Shown here in pieces: positions 23,629 to 34,227 of a stretch of DNA of 64,000 nt (its first letter is position 1; each line of letters begins with the position of its first letter). Both the position numbers and the translations under genes were made by a program. The notes below the pieces were generated by a model that was not told the DNA's origin, ran no database searches, and was given only the letters and a program-made list of their open reading frames with translations. Source of the DNA: Anthopleura xanthogrammica (taxonomy: Eukaryota; Cnidaria; Anthozoa; Actiniaria; Actiniidae). The stretch spans positions 4,603,835 through 4,667,834 of the forward strand of contig OZ025211.1 in the NCBI GenBank assembly GCA_964019055.1, in the 5' to 3' direction.

Positions 23629-26600
23629 TTAAATGGAGTTAGCATCGTGTATCTGTTCCATGCCAGCAGACAACGCAACAGATTCAGATGCTTGAGAGCC
23701 ATACTCAAGTCTCATGATATCTATTGTTCCTCCCTCGTGTTCATCTTGATCCTCAGCTGATTCATCCGCAGAATGAGACCCAAACCTCTCAGAATACGCC
23801 CGCGCTGATGACATGAGCGATGAGGTTTCCGTCTGTTCGTCCTCAGAGTTTGATTCGTTCGAGTCTGTTCTTTGTTTCCCACTGCTTGCGTTTGCTGCCA
23901 TGGAGACGAATGAAGTATCGTACCCCAGTGGGTAGGTAGATGCCCGTTTCACTTCATCTATACTGGTAGATGAGCCTTGAAACCCTGCTGCCGAGCTGAT
24001 TTGCCTACAACATTGACCCTCAATATTAGTTGATCCACGTATATATATATATATTGCTAGGAAGGTAACCAGCAAGTTGCTGGAGAGTAAACTGGCAAGA
24101 AAGTGAGAGGGGCAACGTCTTGCATGGTATCCTTCACAATAAGTCATTAGCATAAACAGGTCAAGTGTTCCTATCCCTTGAAACGAGCAGTTGTATAATA
24201 TATCCTTTTCTGGCGGTTATTTTGAAACTTCTCGATTTAAGGGGGTAGGGTTACGTGACCTATACACTTGGGTGGGTCCAACTATGCCTCAAGTCTGATA
24301 CAGTTGCGATTTCGTTTGGCTACCATGTTTTTGCCCCGCCTTTTTACACAGGATACCCATACTTCAAATGACATTGAATCAATAAAATACCTGGTTAGAA
24401 TAAGATCATCAAGGCTGAGTACGTGAATGCCGGCTACTGCTGCTTTAGCTAGGTTCTTACGACGAATTAACGACAGCTCTTCCTATAAAAGAATTGTCAA
24501 GACAAATGACATGAGCATCAAGAGATGAAAAATGCCCCAACTATAAGTTTGTTTTCGCAAATAAGCAATTGTATTGCGAGTGAATTGAGCAAAGTAGTCG
24601 AGAGCAAAAGAAAAAGCTGTGAAAGCTGCCATACATTGAGTGCGAGCGCTCGCAAATTAGTGACTTCAATTAGTGACAGTTGAAGCAAATTAGCATCAAC
24701 TGTTGGCGATATTTCTTGTAAATATGGACTTTGTAAAACTATGAATTAATAACATACCACGAAAAACGGCCAGGTCACGGAACGGTATTGATAACATCGG
24801 TTTGACAAATCACAGCGCGCGCAATTTCAATTATAATACTCATCCAATCCTAACACTGTGCGGCGCCGAATTTTCTCATGACATACATGGCTATGCAACT
24901 ATCGAATTCTACACTAATGGTCCGAAGACATACCACAGGTGTTTTATTCTCAGTTGTACTGGACATCTTCTTGACATTAGACGAGCCAGAAGGCCGTGAC
25001 CAGGTTCTTGCTGCTAGTGTTATCGTCATACTCGTATTACTTGTCCCTGATTTAACGCCGACTGGATAGGATTCCTCTGTATCTACTGACGTCTCGTCGC
25101 TCGTGCTGTAAAGGTTTGTTTCAGTTGTTGTTGGAGGAGTCATGCCAAGGTACTCCACGATGAGGCGCTTGAGACGTTTGTAAGCTTCTCCTAAATCGTC
25201 TGCAAGAAAGGAGTTTTTTAGATCATCAAGCATAACCTATATAATCGTACATCATCATGTATTATGATCATCAGTCTTCGCCATGCATTATGAATCATCC
25301 GCACATCATGCGACATACTTAGCCATCATCATCTGCAGCATTATCATACTCAACCATCATGCATTATCACCATGGATTATCATCATCATCATCACCACCA
25401 TCACCATGCATCATCATTACCATCATCATCACCACCATCCATCATCATCATCATCACCACCATCCATCATCATCATCATCATCACCACCATCCATCATTA
25501 TCACCACCATCCATCATCATCACCACCATCCATCATCATCATCACCACCATCCATCATCATCACCACCATCCATCATCATCATCATCATCACCACCATCC
25601 ATCATCATCATCACCACCATCCATCATCGCCACCATCCATCATCACCACCATCTATCATCATCATCATCACCACCATCATGTATCATCATCAGCGGCATT
25701 ATCATGGATCATTATCGACATCATCCAAGTTAACACAAAATCAGCAGGAATTATATCCAAGGTTACATTGGTTAATACACAACTTTAGTCTTCCACCCAA
25801 AAGTACAAACCGTCAAAGTCAAAATAGGTGCAAACTGAACGACCCCTGTTTGAATAGGAGGAAAATCAGATGCTGCCTTACATCTCAAAATGGCGTCAGG
25901 AATGCATATTGTAACTATTTTCGTTGTTATACAGTATTCTTACCAGAGTTTATAGCCATATCAAAGAATCCAGGACAATCTCTGTGCTTTGTTAGGTACA
26001 TTTCTACCCTATCACAAGTGTACTGTATCTGGGAATCTGTGTAATAGCCACGCTCAGTCATTCGTTCTTCGTGCCCCTGCAAAACATAAACATACCATCA
26101 AAATTCCAATTCACCCACAAATGTAAGTATTATATTTTACGCTACAAAATGTACAAGGACGCACGATATGGGGGCGCTGTGCGTCTCTTGAACGCACATG
26201 GACTGCGTAAGGGGTTCTTTGAGTCCTAATGTCTTCAGAGTATGATAGTTACGGTTAAGTCTATCTTGGTTAACTTTTATAGTTATTATAGATAGCTTGT
26301 GTCTCAATTTAGGTTAAGTTATAATTCTTTGTAAATGTAATGTAATAACAAAAAATGACACTAAATAAAAATATGCATGTATGTATGTATATGTAAGTCC
26401 AAACCTCAGCCAATAGGCTTCGACGGAAAGGCATCCTACATGTGCACAGTGTTGTAATTAAAATCTGTTTTATATCAGAAATAGTAAGACTGAAATACAA
26501 CTAGATTGATATAGCTAACCTTACGGTTTACTGGAACGATTAGTATATATCTGGGCTCGAAGTACGTGTTCTTGAAGCTCAGTACTCCCTTTGAAAATAA

Positions 26601-29600
26601 GATGAATGATGAGCAAAAGAGCAGTTGAATGAAAAATAGAATAATGAATAAATGAACAAACTAACGGTCGGACTGACAGAGGATGGATGGGTTAAAGAAA
26701 GCCCGGGGGGGGGGGGGTACTCCCCTATATTTGCTATACGGGTATGTGCCGCCCGATAGGGTATGGTTTTTTGGCTTTTAGGTCTGGGGTAGGGTATCAT
26801 TTTTTTACAATTTGTCTGGGGAAGGGTAAGGTTTTTGTCTGGGATAGGGTATCTTTTTGACATTTTTTCCGGGATAGGGTTATGTTTTAGTTGTTTTAGC
26901 CTGGTAGGCTACGTTTTCTGCCGGCACAAAAAAATAACGATTTAAATTCAATTAAACAATTGCCAAATAGTTATTGAAATCTATTGAATAATCGTTTTTT
27001 GCATGTCAAAAAAATGTAGGTTTAGTCTGGGGTAGGGTATATGAAATCAAAATTCTAGGTCTGGGATAGGGTCAGGGTTTTGAGGACCTGGCGGTACACC
27101 CCCACCCAAGTTGGGGTGGTAGTACCCCCCCCCCCCCCGGGAAAGAAAGTAAAAAGAAAGAAAGACATTGCTTACCAGTGCTTCGTCATATACAACTCTT
27201 ATTAGACATGGACCTTCATCACACAGCGCCATGTGTATTCCCATGACAATAAAAACCTTTGTTTAACCCCAAGTAACCTCATCCTGAAGGGCTTGAATGC
27301 GAGGCTACGTGGGCAAAAATCTATTGTTCCAGTTGAACATGGCTGCCGCGCAAGAAAGGTCCAGTGCATGACTACTGAGAAAAAGTAATGTCCGATGTCT
27401 GGCACTCCGGCTCTTTATTCCACATTTATTTGGGTCATCATGTACAAATTATAAACAGAATTACCTCTAACTCCATGTGAAGTACTGCAGCCAGTCCCTC
27501 TCTTGCAACTTCTTCAACTGCATCTCTGGTGATACCATACAAATAACTGCCCACTTGACACGTTTGTAAGAATTTACCCTACAAGTAGAAATCTTGTCAC
27601 CTTAGAGAACAATTTTCGGATTTCGGAAGAGGGGGAGAATTTACCAAACCAGTTGGAATATTATCGTACCCCTGGGACGGCGGATACTTTTTTGCGAGAA
27701 ATATTTTTTTGTCAGAAAAAAAAATTCGTCAAAGTAAAATTCTGCGTTTCCGAGACAAACCTAAGTAAATTTTTACAGTGGGTTTCCTGTGGCGCACTTG
27801 AGCCCAGCCACTTTGAAATACGCTCTGCGTCCATGTAGCCGAAAGTGTACGGACCAGCTCTATAAGGGAACAACTCTATAAGAGAGTAGCGTTGCTTGTT
27901 GGTTTTATCCTGTGCTTTGAAGGTCTTTTAATCGATTTCTGCGATCTCCGCCCTCTGCAACTTCTCTAAAATGGGGAGGGGCACCTAGCATGGGTGTCTG
28001 AGCTCCTGTTTGGGGTCTTTCCTTCTGGAGAATTAACCTGGAACGAGTTGTTAAAAAACGAGAAGTACAGAGAATGAACATGTGATTACTGACCGACATT
28101 GCACCAGCTTCAAATTCCTCTTTCGTTACAAAGAAATAATCATCTCCATTCTCTTCCTTCTTTCGAGGAGGACGCGTGGTATGTGAAACTCTAACAAAAA
28201 GAAAAAACATCGAATTAATGAAGAGTGGTTTTGTTTTCAGAACTAGCCGGGTAACTTTGTATTCCTGCACTGATTGGCTGATTCTCTAGTATTGAGTGAA
28301 ATAAAATCCCACGGAACACGTGTACTTTAGAGGACGAGGAACTTACCCGAGACCAAAGAAATCTGGAAAATCTTGACACAATCTCTTAGCTAATGATCTC
28401 TTGCCACAACCACTTGGTCCGCACAGGCCTAACATGGGGTACGGTGTATCGGTACTTGGTAGAGTACTGAAAACATTCATAGTTGTTATTAAAACTGTAT
28501 CTATAATCGAGTGTTTGTTTGTTTGCAATCAATCACGTGATAACGAACTGACGATGACCACTCCCTTCTCAAGTACAGAATTTAATCAATCGAACAATCA
28601 GTCCCTTAGAATTAGTAATGCAATGATATCCGTTAATATTACCTGTCATATATTCTTGTGGGCTGAAGTAATGATCTTACAACGTGAAGCATGTGATCAC
28701 GTGATGCTATCAGTTCTGAGGGAGGATTGAAAAGGTTGATGGCTGCAATCTGTCAAATCAATCAATCAATCAATTAATTATCCTGAAATTATCAATCTAT
28801 CAGTCAATCGTACAATCAAGCCATAAATCAAGCAGAACATAAATCTAACAGAAATGCAATTGTTTGTTTTTTTTGTTTTTTTTTGTTTGTTTAGTTTTTA
28901 CAACAATTGAAAGGTATCACAGGACTGACATGTGCGCACACAGTAAATACATAGCGCTATACGTATACTTTGTTGTACCTTTTCATCTGGAATAATTTTG
29001 ACTTTATCCAGCTCCGTAAGTGATTGCATCCTATATATCATGGATAGTCGATAGTCTGGCATACCCTGCAATATCAAATAAGAACAGCTATTACAGCAGT
29101 TTTCGTATATGGCTATGAAAAAATTATGGCAAGGACCTGGGACCGTGACCATGTCTGGCCATGTATGAAAACATTCAACACTGATCTTGTGCCGTGTCCA
29201 CGCTGCACTGTAACCGTGCCGTGTGTGGTGACTTTTCACACTCATATGAAATCTGCTCTATGAACATTGTGCATTGAAATGTAAGTGGTTGGTCGACCAC
29301 TAACTGAAATAATCATTCTCATCCATCATCATCATCACCATCATAATAATCATCATTATCTCGCTCTTCAAGCCAGTAGATGCATTTACCATTACCTACA
29401 CTTGCCAACCATTTACCAACAACTTGTCAACCACTTGCTTACCATTTACCGACTAGTTACCAGCAAATCATTATCATCGATACACTACCGACCACTGACT
29501 GTACACTACACATTCACAACTGAATAGAACCTAACCTGCAGTGGGTTGTGTGAAAGATTTAGGTTTCGTAAAAGCTTCAACTCTCGAATATACCTGACTT

Positions 29601-32600
29601 CTGCTATGTCAATAATCTACAAGAAAAATCAATTTTGTGTTAGGAATGCTTATAAAAACAGGTCCACTTTCACTGGTGAACAATGAAATTATTACATACA
29701 ATGCACATGCAGAATGAGGTTATCATCATGCATGATATAATTGCATATATTCATAGTAAAGTTTCACGCATGCATACTGAGGTTGCACTCATGCATGATG
29801 GGGATACAAGGTTTATTAGCTTGTGCATATGGCAATTTGGTTGCATACCTGCACTATGAGGTTGCATATCACTATGAAAACTACGCACATACATAATGAG
29901 GTTGTAACCTGCACAGTGAGGTAATGCATACATGCGAAACTCAGTTGCAAAATGCACAATTAGGTTGTATACATGCATGAGGTAGCATACATGCACAGTA
30001 AGGTAATGTATACATACGCAAAGAGGTTGCAACATGCACAATCAGGTTGCATATCACTATGAAAGCTATGCGCATGCATAATGAGGTTGTAACATACACA
30101 GTGAGGTAATGCATACATGCACAAAGAGGTTGCAAAATGCACTAAGAGGTTACATACATGCACACTGAGTTTGCAGATGCATACTACAGGGTTGAATGAT
30201 TGCATATTTCAGAGTACTGCAGGATTACCTGATTTTCTTCAAGATTCACATCTTGTAAAATAGGATGGTTGTGCAAACCTTTCATACTTCTAATGCTGTT
30301 TTTAGCCAGATATAGTTTCTAAAGAAGAAGATAAATACAAATGATGAATTTCACCATCATTAAATCTTATTGTCATGGTAACTATCTAGTTTAATAGGAC
30401 TCACTAACCTGTACATATAATAGTGTATCCAGATTCTCAATCTTTTTGATTTTGTTGTAACTCTAAATAGCACACAAAATAAAACATCACTAAAAAGAAT
30501 AACGTACAGTATGTTATATGAACACTAGCACTGCCTATTCTGCAGGCAGCAATGTACCCCAAGTGGGATACCTGTGGCCTTCTAAACACAGGAATCCCAA
30601 CCCTAAGGAAACCCAAACATTGATAATACTGACACTGCACTATTAGAAAAAAAGCTTGGAAAAGGCTAAAGATAAACTTACCAAATCAAGAGTTTGTAAA
30701 GGTAAGTTGTCTAGATTAGCTATTTTCTCAATTTGGTTGTGCATAAGGCTCAGGTGCTTCAGGTTATGACATTCCATTAGTCCTTGGATTTCTGATATTC
30801 TGTTGTCTGTTTGCCCCAATGGGTTTTTGAGTCAAGGAAAATCATTAAAAACATTTTCACTTATGTTCGTCTGGTATTTTTGCATTAAACCCATGTAATA
30901 CAGCAGCCCAGACTAAGAGAGCTGGAATTCAGAAGTTGATGTTTTGGAGAAGGGAAAACCAGAGAGCTCAGGAAAAACCCTTGAAGCACAGGAAAGATCC
31001 AAGAAAAAACTCCCCCTCATGTCCCTGCCCCCCCCCCTCCCCCCACCCAAAAAAAAAACTAAACTTGGTAATTAAAGGTTTTTTTGAAGTCCACACCACT
31101 AAGTGCTTCCCATAATGATTTATATCTGCTCTTTGATCAAAGGATACAGTCCAGATTGATGCAGACAAGTGAATGATGTGCAGAGAGATCTGGTATTTCA
31201 GCTATTTCATTGTAAGAGTAGTTCACTTCCTATGAAAATGATAATGATCACAAATTAATATAAAATTTAATACATTGCCATATAAAAAGGTGCAACATTT
31301 CCCAAAATATTAGCCGTTCCGAGGCTGAGGAAAAATCTTGGTTGAGGTGTCATTGCAGTGCATTATGGGACTGTTTTAGGGGACATACTTCCAAGACGGT
31401 GCCTATTTTGTCCCCTAAAACAGGACCAAAACTTTTGCACTGCAATGTCAACTCTACACAGTTTTTTCCTCAAACTCCGAATCAGTCTAATAACCAAATT
31501 ATTCTTACCCTTATAGCAAGTGGTGGCTTGAAGTCTAACAAGGAAGTAAGTTTATTATGGGATGCATCAAGGAAGATCAGGTTAGGCATGTTCCCAAGGG
31601 GTGTTAGATCTGTCAAAAATAAAATAAGATTGGCCACAGATTAATGGTATAAATATTTGGTGTTTTTGTTGCTTGGTAAATGTTTAAGAAGTTGTGATTT
31701 GTTTCGTCAATCATATTTTTCTAGGGAAAAAATTCTGAGTTCCTGGCAGGATTTGAACCCACGACCTTCAGGTTTCTAGCCAACAATCTAGGCCACTGAG
31801 CTACAGGAACTCATGCAAGCAAGTGTATGAATAATGTTTTAGTGCCAGCTAATAAAGGTGGATGTAAATTTGAACCAACTAGGTCATATATAAACTTTGA
31901 ATACCTGTTAATGAGTTATATGAGAGTGTAACACTCTGTAGGTAAGTGAATTCTGCTAGTGGTTCAATGCCTGTCAAATTACACCCCTGCATTAGAAAGA
32001 ACAATTTCATCAGTACACTTATTGTATATATACAAGCCTCATTCATAAAGGGATTTGAGAATGCCTTAAGAATTATGTAGTGTTTCCTTTTTCACAGCAT
32101 AGCTCATTCCATTGAGTATGATGTCTATCTTTCCTGGTAATATGCTAGGGCAATATATGAAATCAATGATCTGAGGACTACCTACTAAGATTGTATGAGC
32201 TATCAACATTATTACTGAGAAAGCCATAAGGCGAGCAGCCAAACTAATCTTGACAGTCTTTCTGTGTTATGTTGGGATCCATTTGTGCTAGATGCCAACA
32301 AAAATCTCAGAGAATTGGAAAACATTCCACCCAAAACAAATGAGTCTATACGAGATAACAAAACTTACTGGTAGAAATAAAGTAAGAAAGACTTGCAATG
32401 TGCCATCGGCAGATCTTCCAAGCTGAGACAGCCCATCAGCAATCATGTCGTCTGACAACCCTCCGACATACTCCACAGACACCTTTAAACAAACACAGGA
32501 AAATAAAGATTTCACATTTCTGTCAGTGATGGACCTGCCTCTAGGCAAAAAGGCATGTGCCTACACAAACGAACAGAATGACCCCAAAGACTCCCCTAAA

Positions 32601-33311
32601 TGGCTCCCTCACTTTGCTCGGTTGCTCGTGCCTAGATACTAAAAAGTATGCACTAAAAAAAAGTATGCTTGGTTTTTCAATCATTCCAAATAATAAATGA
32701 CATGACTTCCATGTTGGGAAATATAACAAAAAAATTCAATGAAATTTGAAGGGGGAAAAGTGAATGTCAAACTCTTCCAATATGGCATTATGATGCCAAA
32801 TGGGAACAATAATTTTACAATAATTTAAATAGTATTTTATAGCCTTTGAGTGCTGTTTCAAAATTAATTATTATAGCAATATTTTTTTTATTTGTTTTAT
32901 TTAACAAAGGCTTTATAGAAAGAAATAGGTGTTCAGATGTAAACTTTTTTTAAAGTTGAGGGGCTGTCAGTGAAAAAAAGTCAAAGGTGAAAGGACTATT
33001 TCAGCGGCGAATAAAACTAATATTTCGTTTCTCTATGTATTTTTCCAAGCTTAAGAATATTATTAAAGATCATATAGGTTCCAGAGAGTATTTACCACTT
33101 CCTCTCCGAAGCTTTCTTCTCCGCTGTCAATTGTTTTGGTTTCTCCATGTTGTCCTTCATTCACGACATTACTCATTTCACTCTCCACATTTTGAACCTC
33201 AGAATCAACTTTCTCGCCTAGACTTATGCGAGAAGTTGACTCTGTCATCTCCTCTGTAAGCTTTGAATCCGTTTTAGCCAAACCATTCTCGCTAACAACT
33301 GAATTTTTCAT
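23629..33311 (-). CDS. LRGUK: Leucine-rich repeat and guanylate kinase domain protein (LRGUK)
   Basis: Nineteen exons on the - strand join in phase to 805 residues: 33096-33311, 32369-32482, 31905-31986, 31509-31609, 31148-31229, 30682-30806, 30409-30462, 30229-30318, 29536-29616, 28979-29065, 28643-28749, 28347-28466, 28094-28190, 27465-27578, 27176-27256, 25944-26076, 24934-25199, 24391-24482 and 23629-24004. An acidic N terminus is followed by leucine-rich repeats (LDASHNKLTSL, LDYNRISEIQGL, LNLSHNPLQ; residues about 100-340). A guanylate-kinase domain follows, with P-loop GPSGCGKRSLAKRL, the GMP-site motif GVSHTTRPPRK, and GSYLYGITRDAVEEV (about 380-590). The Ser/Thr/Glu-rich tail is about 215 residues. 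Human LRGUK has the same order and similar length and is needed for sperm head shaping and flagellum assembly. It starts head to head with the CFAP92-like gene. An alternative exon 17 start at the GTTATG upstream would shift frame; the acceptor TTTCTTGCAG at 25199/25200 keeps it. Confidence 0.95.
24231..24261. repeat. Solo terminus of the GGGTAGGGTCACGTGACC element family
   Basis: CTCGATTTAAGGGGGTAGGG followed by TTACGTGACCT matches the right end of the complete element at 47821-48179 with one change. No partner terminus is seen nearby, so this looks like a fragment in the last LRGUK intron. Confidence 0.7.
25258..25700. repeat. CATCAC/CATCAT microsatellite, intronic
   Basis: A long, interrupted array of CAT and CAC trinucleotides, with recurring ATCACCACCATCCATC units, lies in the LRGUK intron between 25200 and 25943. 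Three + strand frames read as His/Ser/Pro-rich peptides, but these only reflect the repeat. Confidence 0.95.
26702..27142. mobile_element. Element with poly-G/poly-C terminal inverted repeats, LRGUK intron
   Basis: It begins GCCCGGGGGGGGGGGGGTAC and ends GTAGTACCC with a run of C closing as CCGGG, so the termini are inverted. The interior carries repeated GGTCTGGGGTAGGGTAT blocks at both ends in the same orientation and an AT-rich core. It is about 440 bp and has no ORF. Confidence 0.8.
29130..29275. repeat. Interspersed repeat family B copy, LRGUK intron
   Basis: CACTGTAACCGTGCCGTGTG, GTGCCGTGTCC and GAAAACATTCAACACTG recur as reverse complement at 53760-53890. The end block GTGACTTTTCACACTCATAT also recurs in POGLUT1 intron 8 near 19697. 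Confidence 0.8.
29700..30190. repeat. Minisatellite with a higher-order period near 185 bp
   Basis: Variants of GAGGTTGCATACATGCACA of roughly 20-25 bp are tandemly arranged. A longer block beginning GGTTGCATATCACTATGAAA starts at about 29861 and again at about 30046. The array lies in an LRGUK intron between two LRR exons. Confidence 0.85.
31310..31490. repeat. Foldback element in LRGUK intron
   Basis: The left arm contains GAGGCTGAGGAAAAATC, CATTGCAGTGCA and CTGTTTTAGGGGACA. The right arm contains their inverted counterparts TGTCCCCTAAAACAGGACC, TGCACTGCAATG and TTTTTTCCTC. It ends 19 bases before the LRR exon 31509-31609. Confidence 0.85.
31738..31811 (-). repeat. tRNA-like sequence with Pol III boxes and terminator
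   Basis: Read on the - strand, the 74-nt sequence has a perfect 7-bp acceptor stem (AGTTCCT with AGGAACT), an A box TAGCTCAGTGG, a B box GGTTCAAATCC, a pairable T stem (with wobbles) and a TTTTTT run 5 nt past the 3' end. The D and anticodon stems pair poorly and the would-be anticodon AGA would demand a long variable arm it lacks. I read it as a tRNA pseudogene or SINE head in an LRGUK intron, not a working tRNA. Confidence 0.5.
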
Positions 33312-34227
33312 GTTTTTTGAGGGAATTTTGTCACCGTGAACAAATCATTCTGTACATCCAAGAGGACTACTACTCCGTAACTAAGCAACGGCCCTGAAGG
33401 GTAAAACTTCATGGATTTACTACCATAATATAAGATTCCAAATATAGCTTACAAAAATTAAAGAACTTCGGGAATTAGCAAAATATACATTTCTAAACTT
33501 ATTACACAGTTTACGTATTTTTATATTATGATTTTGGGGTTCAAAAATATTTTATTATTGATATTGAAGTCTTATTAGCGGAGGACATGAAGTACTGATG
33601 CACAACAGCTGCTGTTCAGTTGTGTTGTGGGCTCATAGTGATGTCATAATGAATAAGATCGATTGTTCGTTCGATGGCTGAAAACCTAGCAACTGACTAC
33701 AACAAAAGTCAAATGCCTCCAGCGAAGGCCGATCTCAAATCTTTCTACCTTATTGACTTCACAATGTTCATCGATGTTCATAACTGCTCAAATCGATTAA
33801 GGGATTTTACAATTTGAAGGTAAGCAAGCCATTTTCGATCTGTGATGTTGACTTCTTAGCGACCGACGTCAACACTATTTTGTTTCTTATTTTTAAGGAA
33901 TTAAAATCTATCTTTACGTTTGTATCAGTTACATTATAGGATTGAGTATTTACCAAGCTAAGCTATCAGTTTCTTGCTTAAAGCCTTGGTGCTGTTTTAG
34001 GCTACAAGGAAATTTGATTCTACCTAGATTATGTTGGAAGTTTCAGATGTGACTTGTTGGCTTCTCGGCGTTGTTTAGGTAAACGTTGGAAAGCTTACAA
34101 CTCTCTGTAAACGATTCTTGCTTTGTTTTTTCCCCCACCAGCATCATGGTTTAACCGAAGCAGCTCGAGGCAAACACGGAAATAATAACCTTAAAACTGT
34201 GCAAATAAACTTAAAGGAAGATTGAAA
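33312..34227. promoter_or_regulatory. Head-to-head promoter region of LRGUK and the CFAP92-like gene
   Basis: The two start codons are 916 bp apart. RFX/X-box-like half-palindromes are GTAACTAAGCAAC (33377-33389) and ACCTAGCAAC (33684-33693). On the + side a donor AAG|GTAAGC at 33819/33820 and an acceptor CCCCCACCAG at 34141 suggest a 5' UTR intron. A two-codon upstream ORF (ATG GTT TAA, 34146-34154) then precedes the main ATG. All regulatory roles are inferred. Confidence 0.5.

Noticed and set aside
25200..25236. LRGUK exon 17 starting at an upstream GTTATG (MLDDLKNSFLA)
   Set aside because: It would need phase 0, but the preceding exon ends in phase 1 and would hit a stop. The acceptor TTTCTTGCAG keeps the frame.
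25283..26044. Three overlapping + strand frames rich in His/Ser/Ile
   Set aside because: They are translations of a CAT/CAC microsatellite inside an LRGUK intron.
29751..30205. Cys/His-rich - strand frames resembling a secreted peptide
   Set aside because: They overlap a minisatellite between two in-phase LRGUK exons and have no signal of selection.
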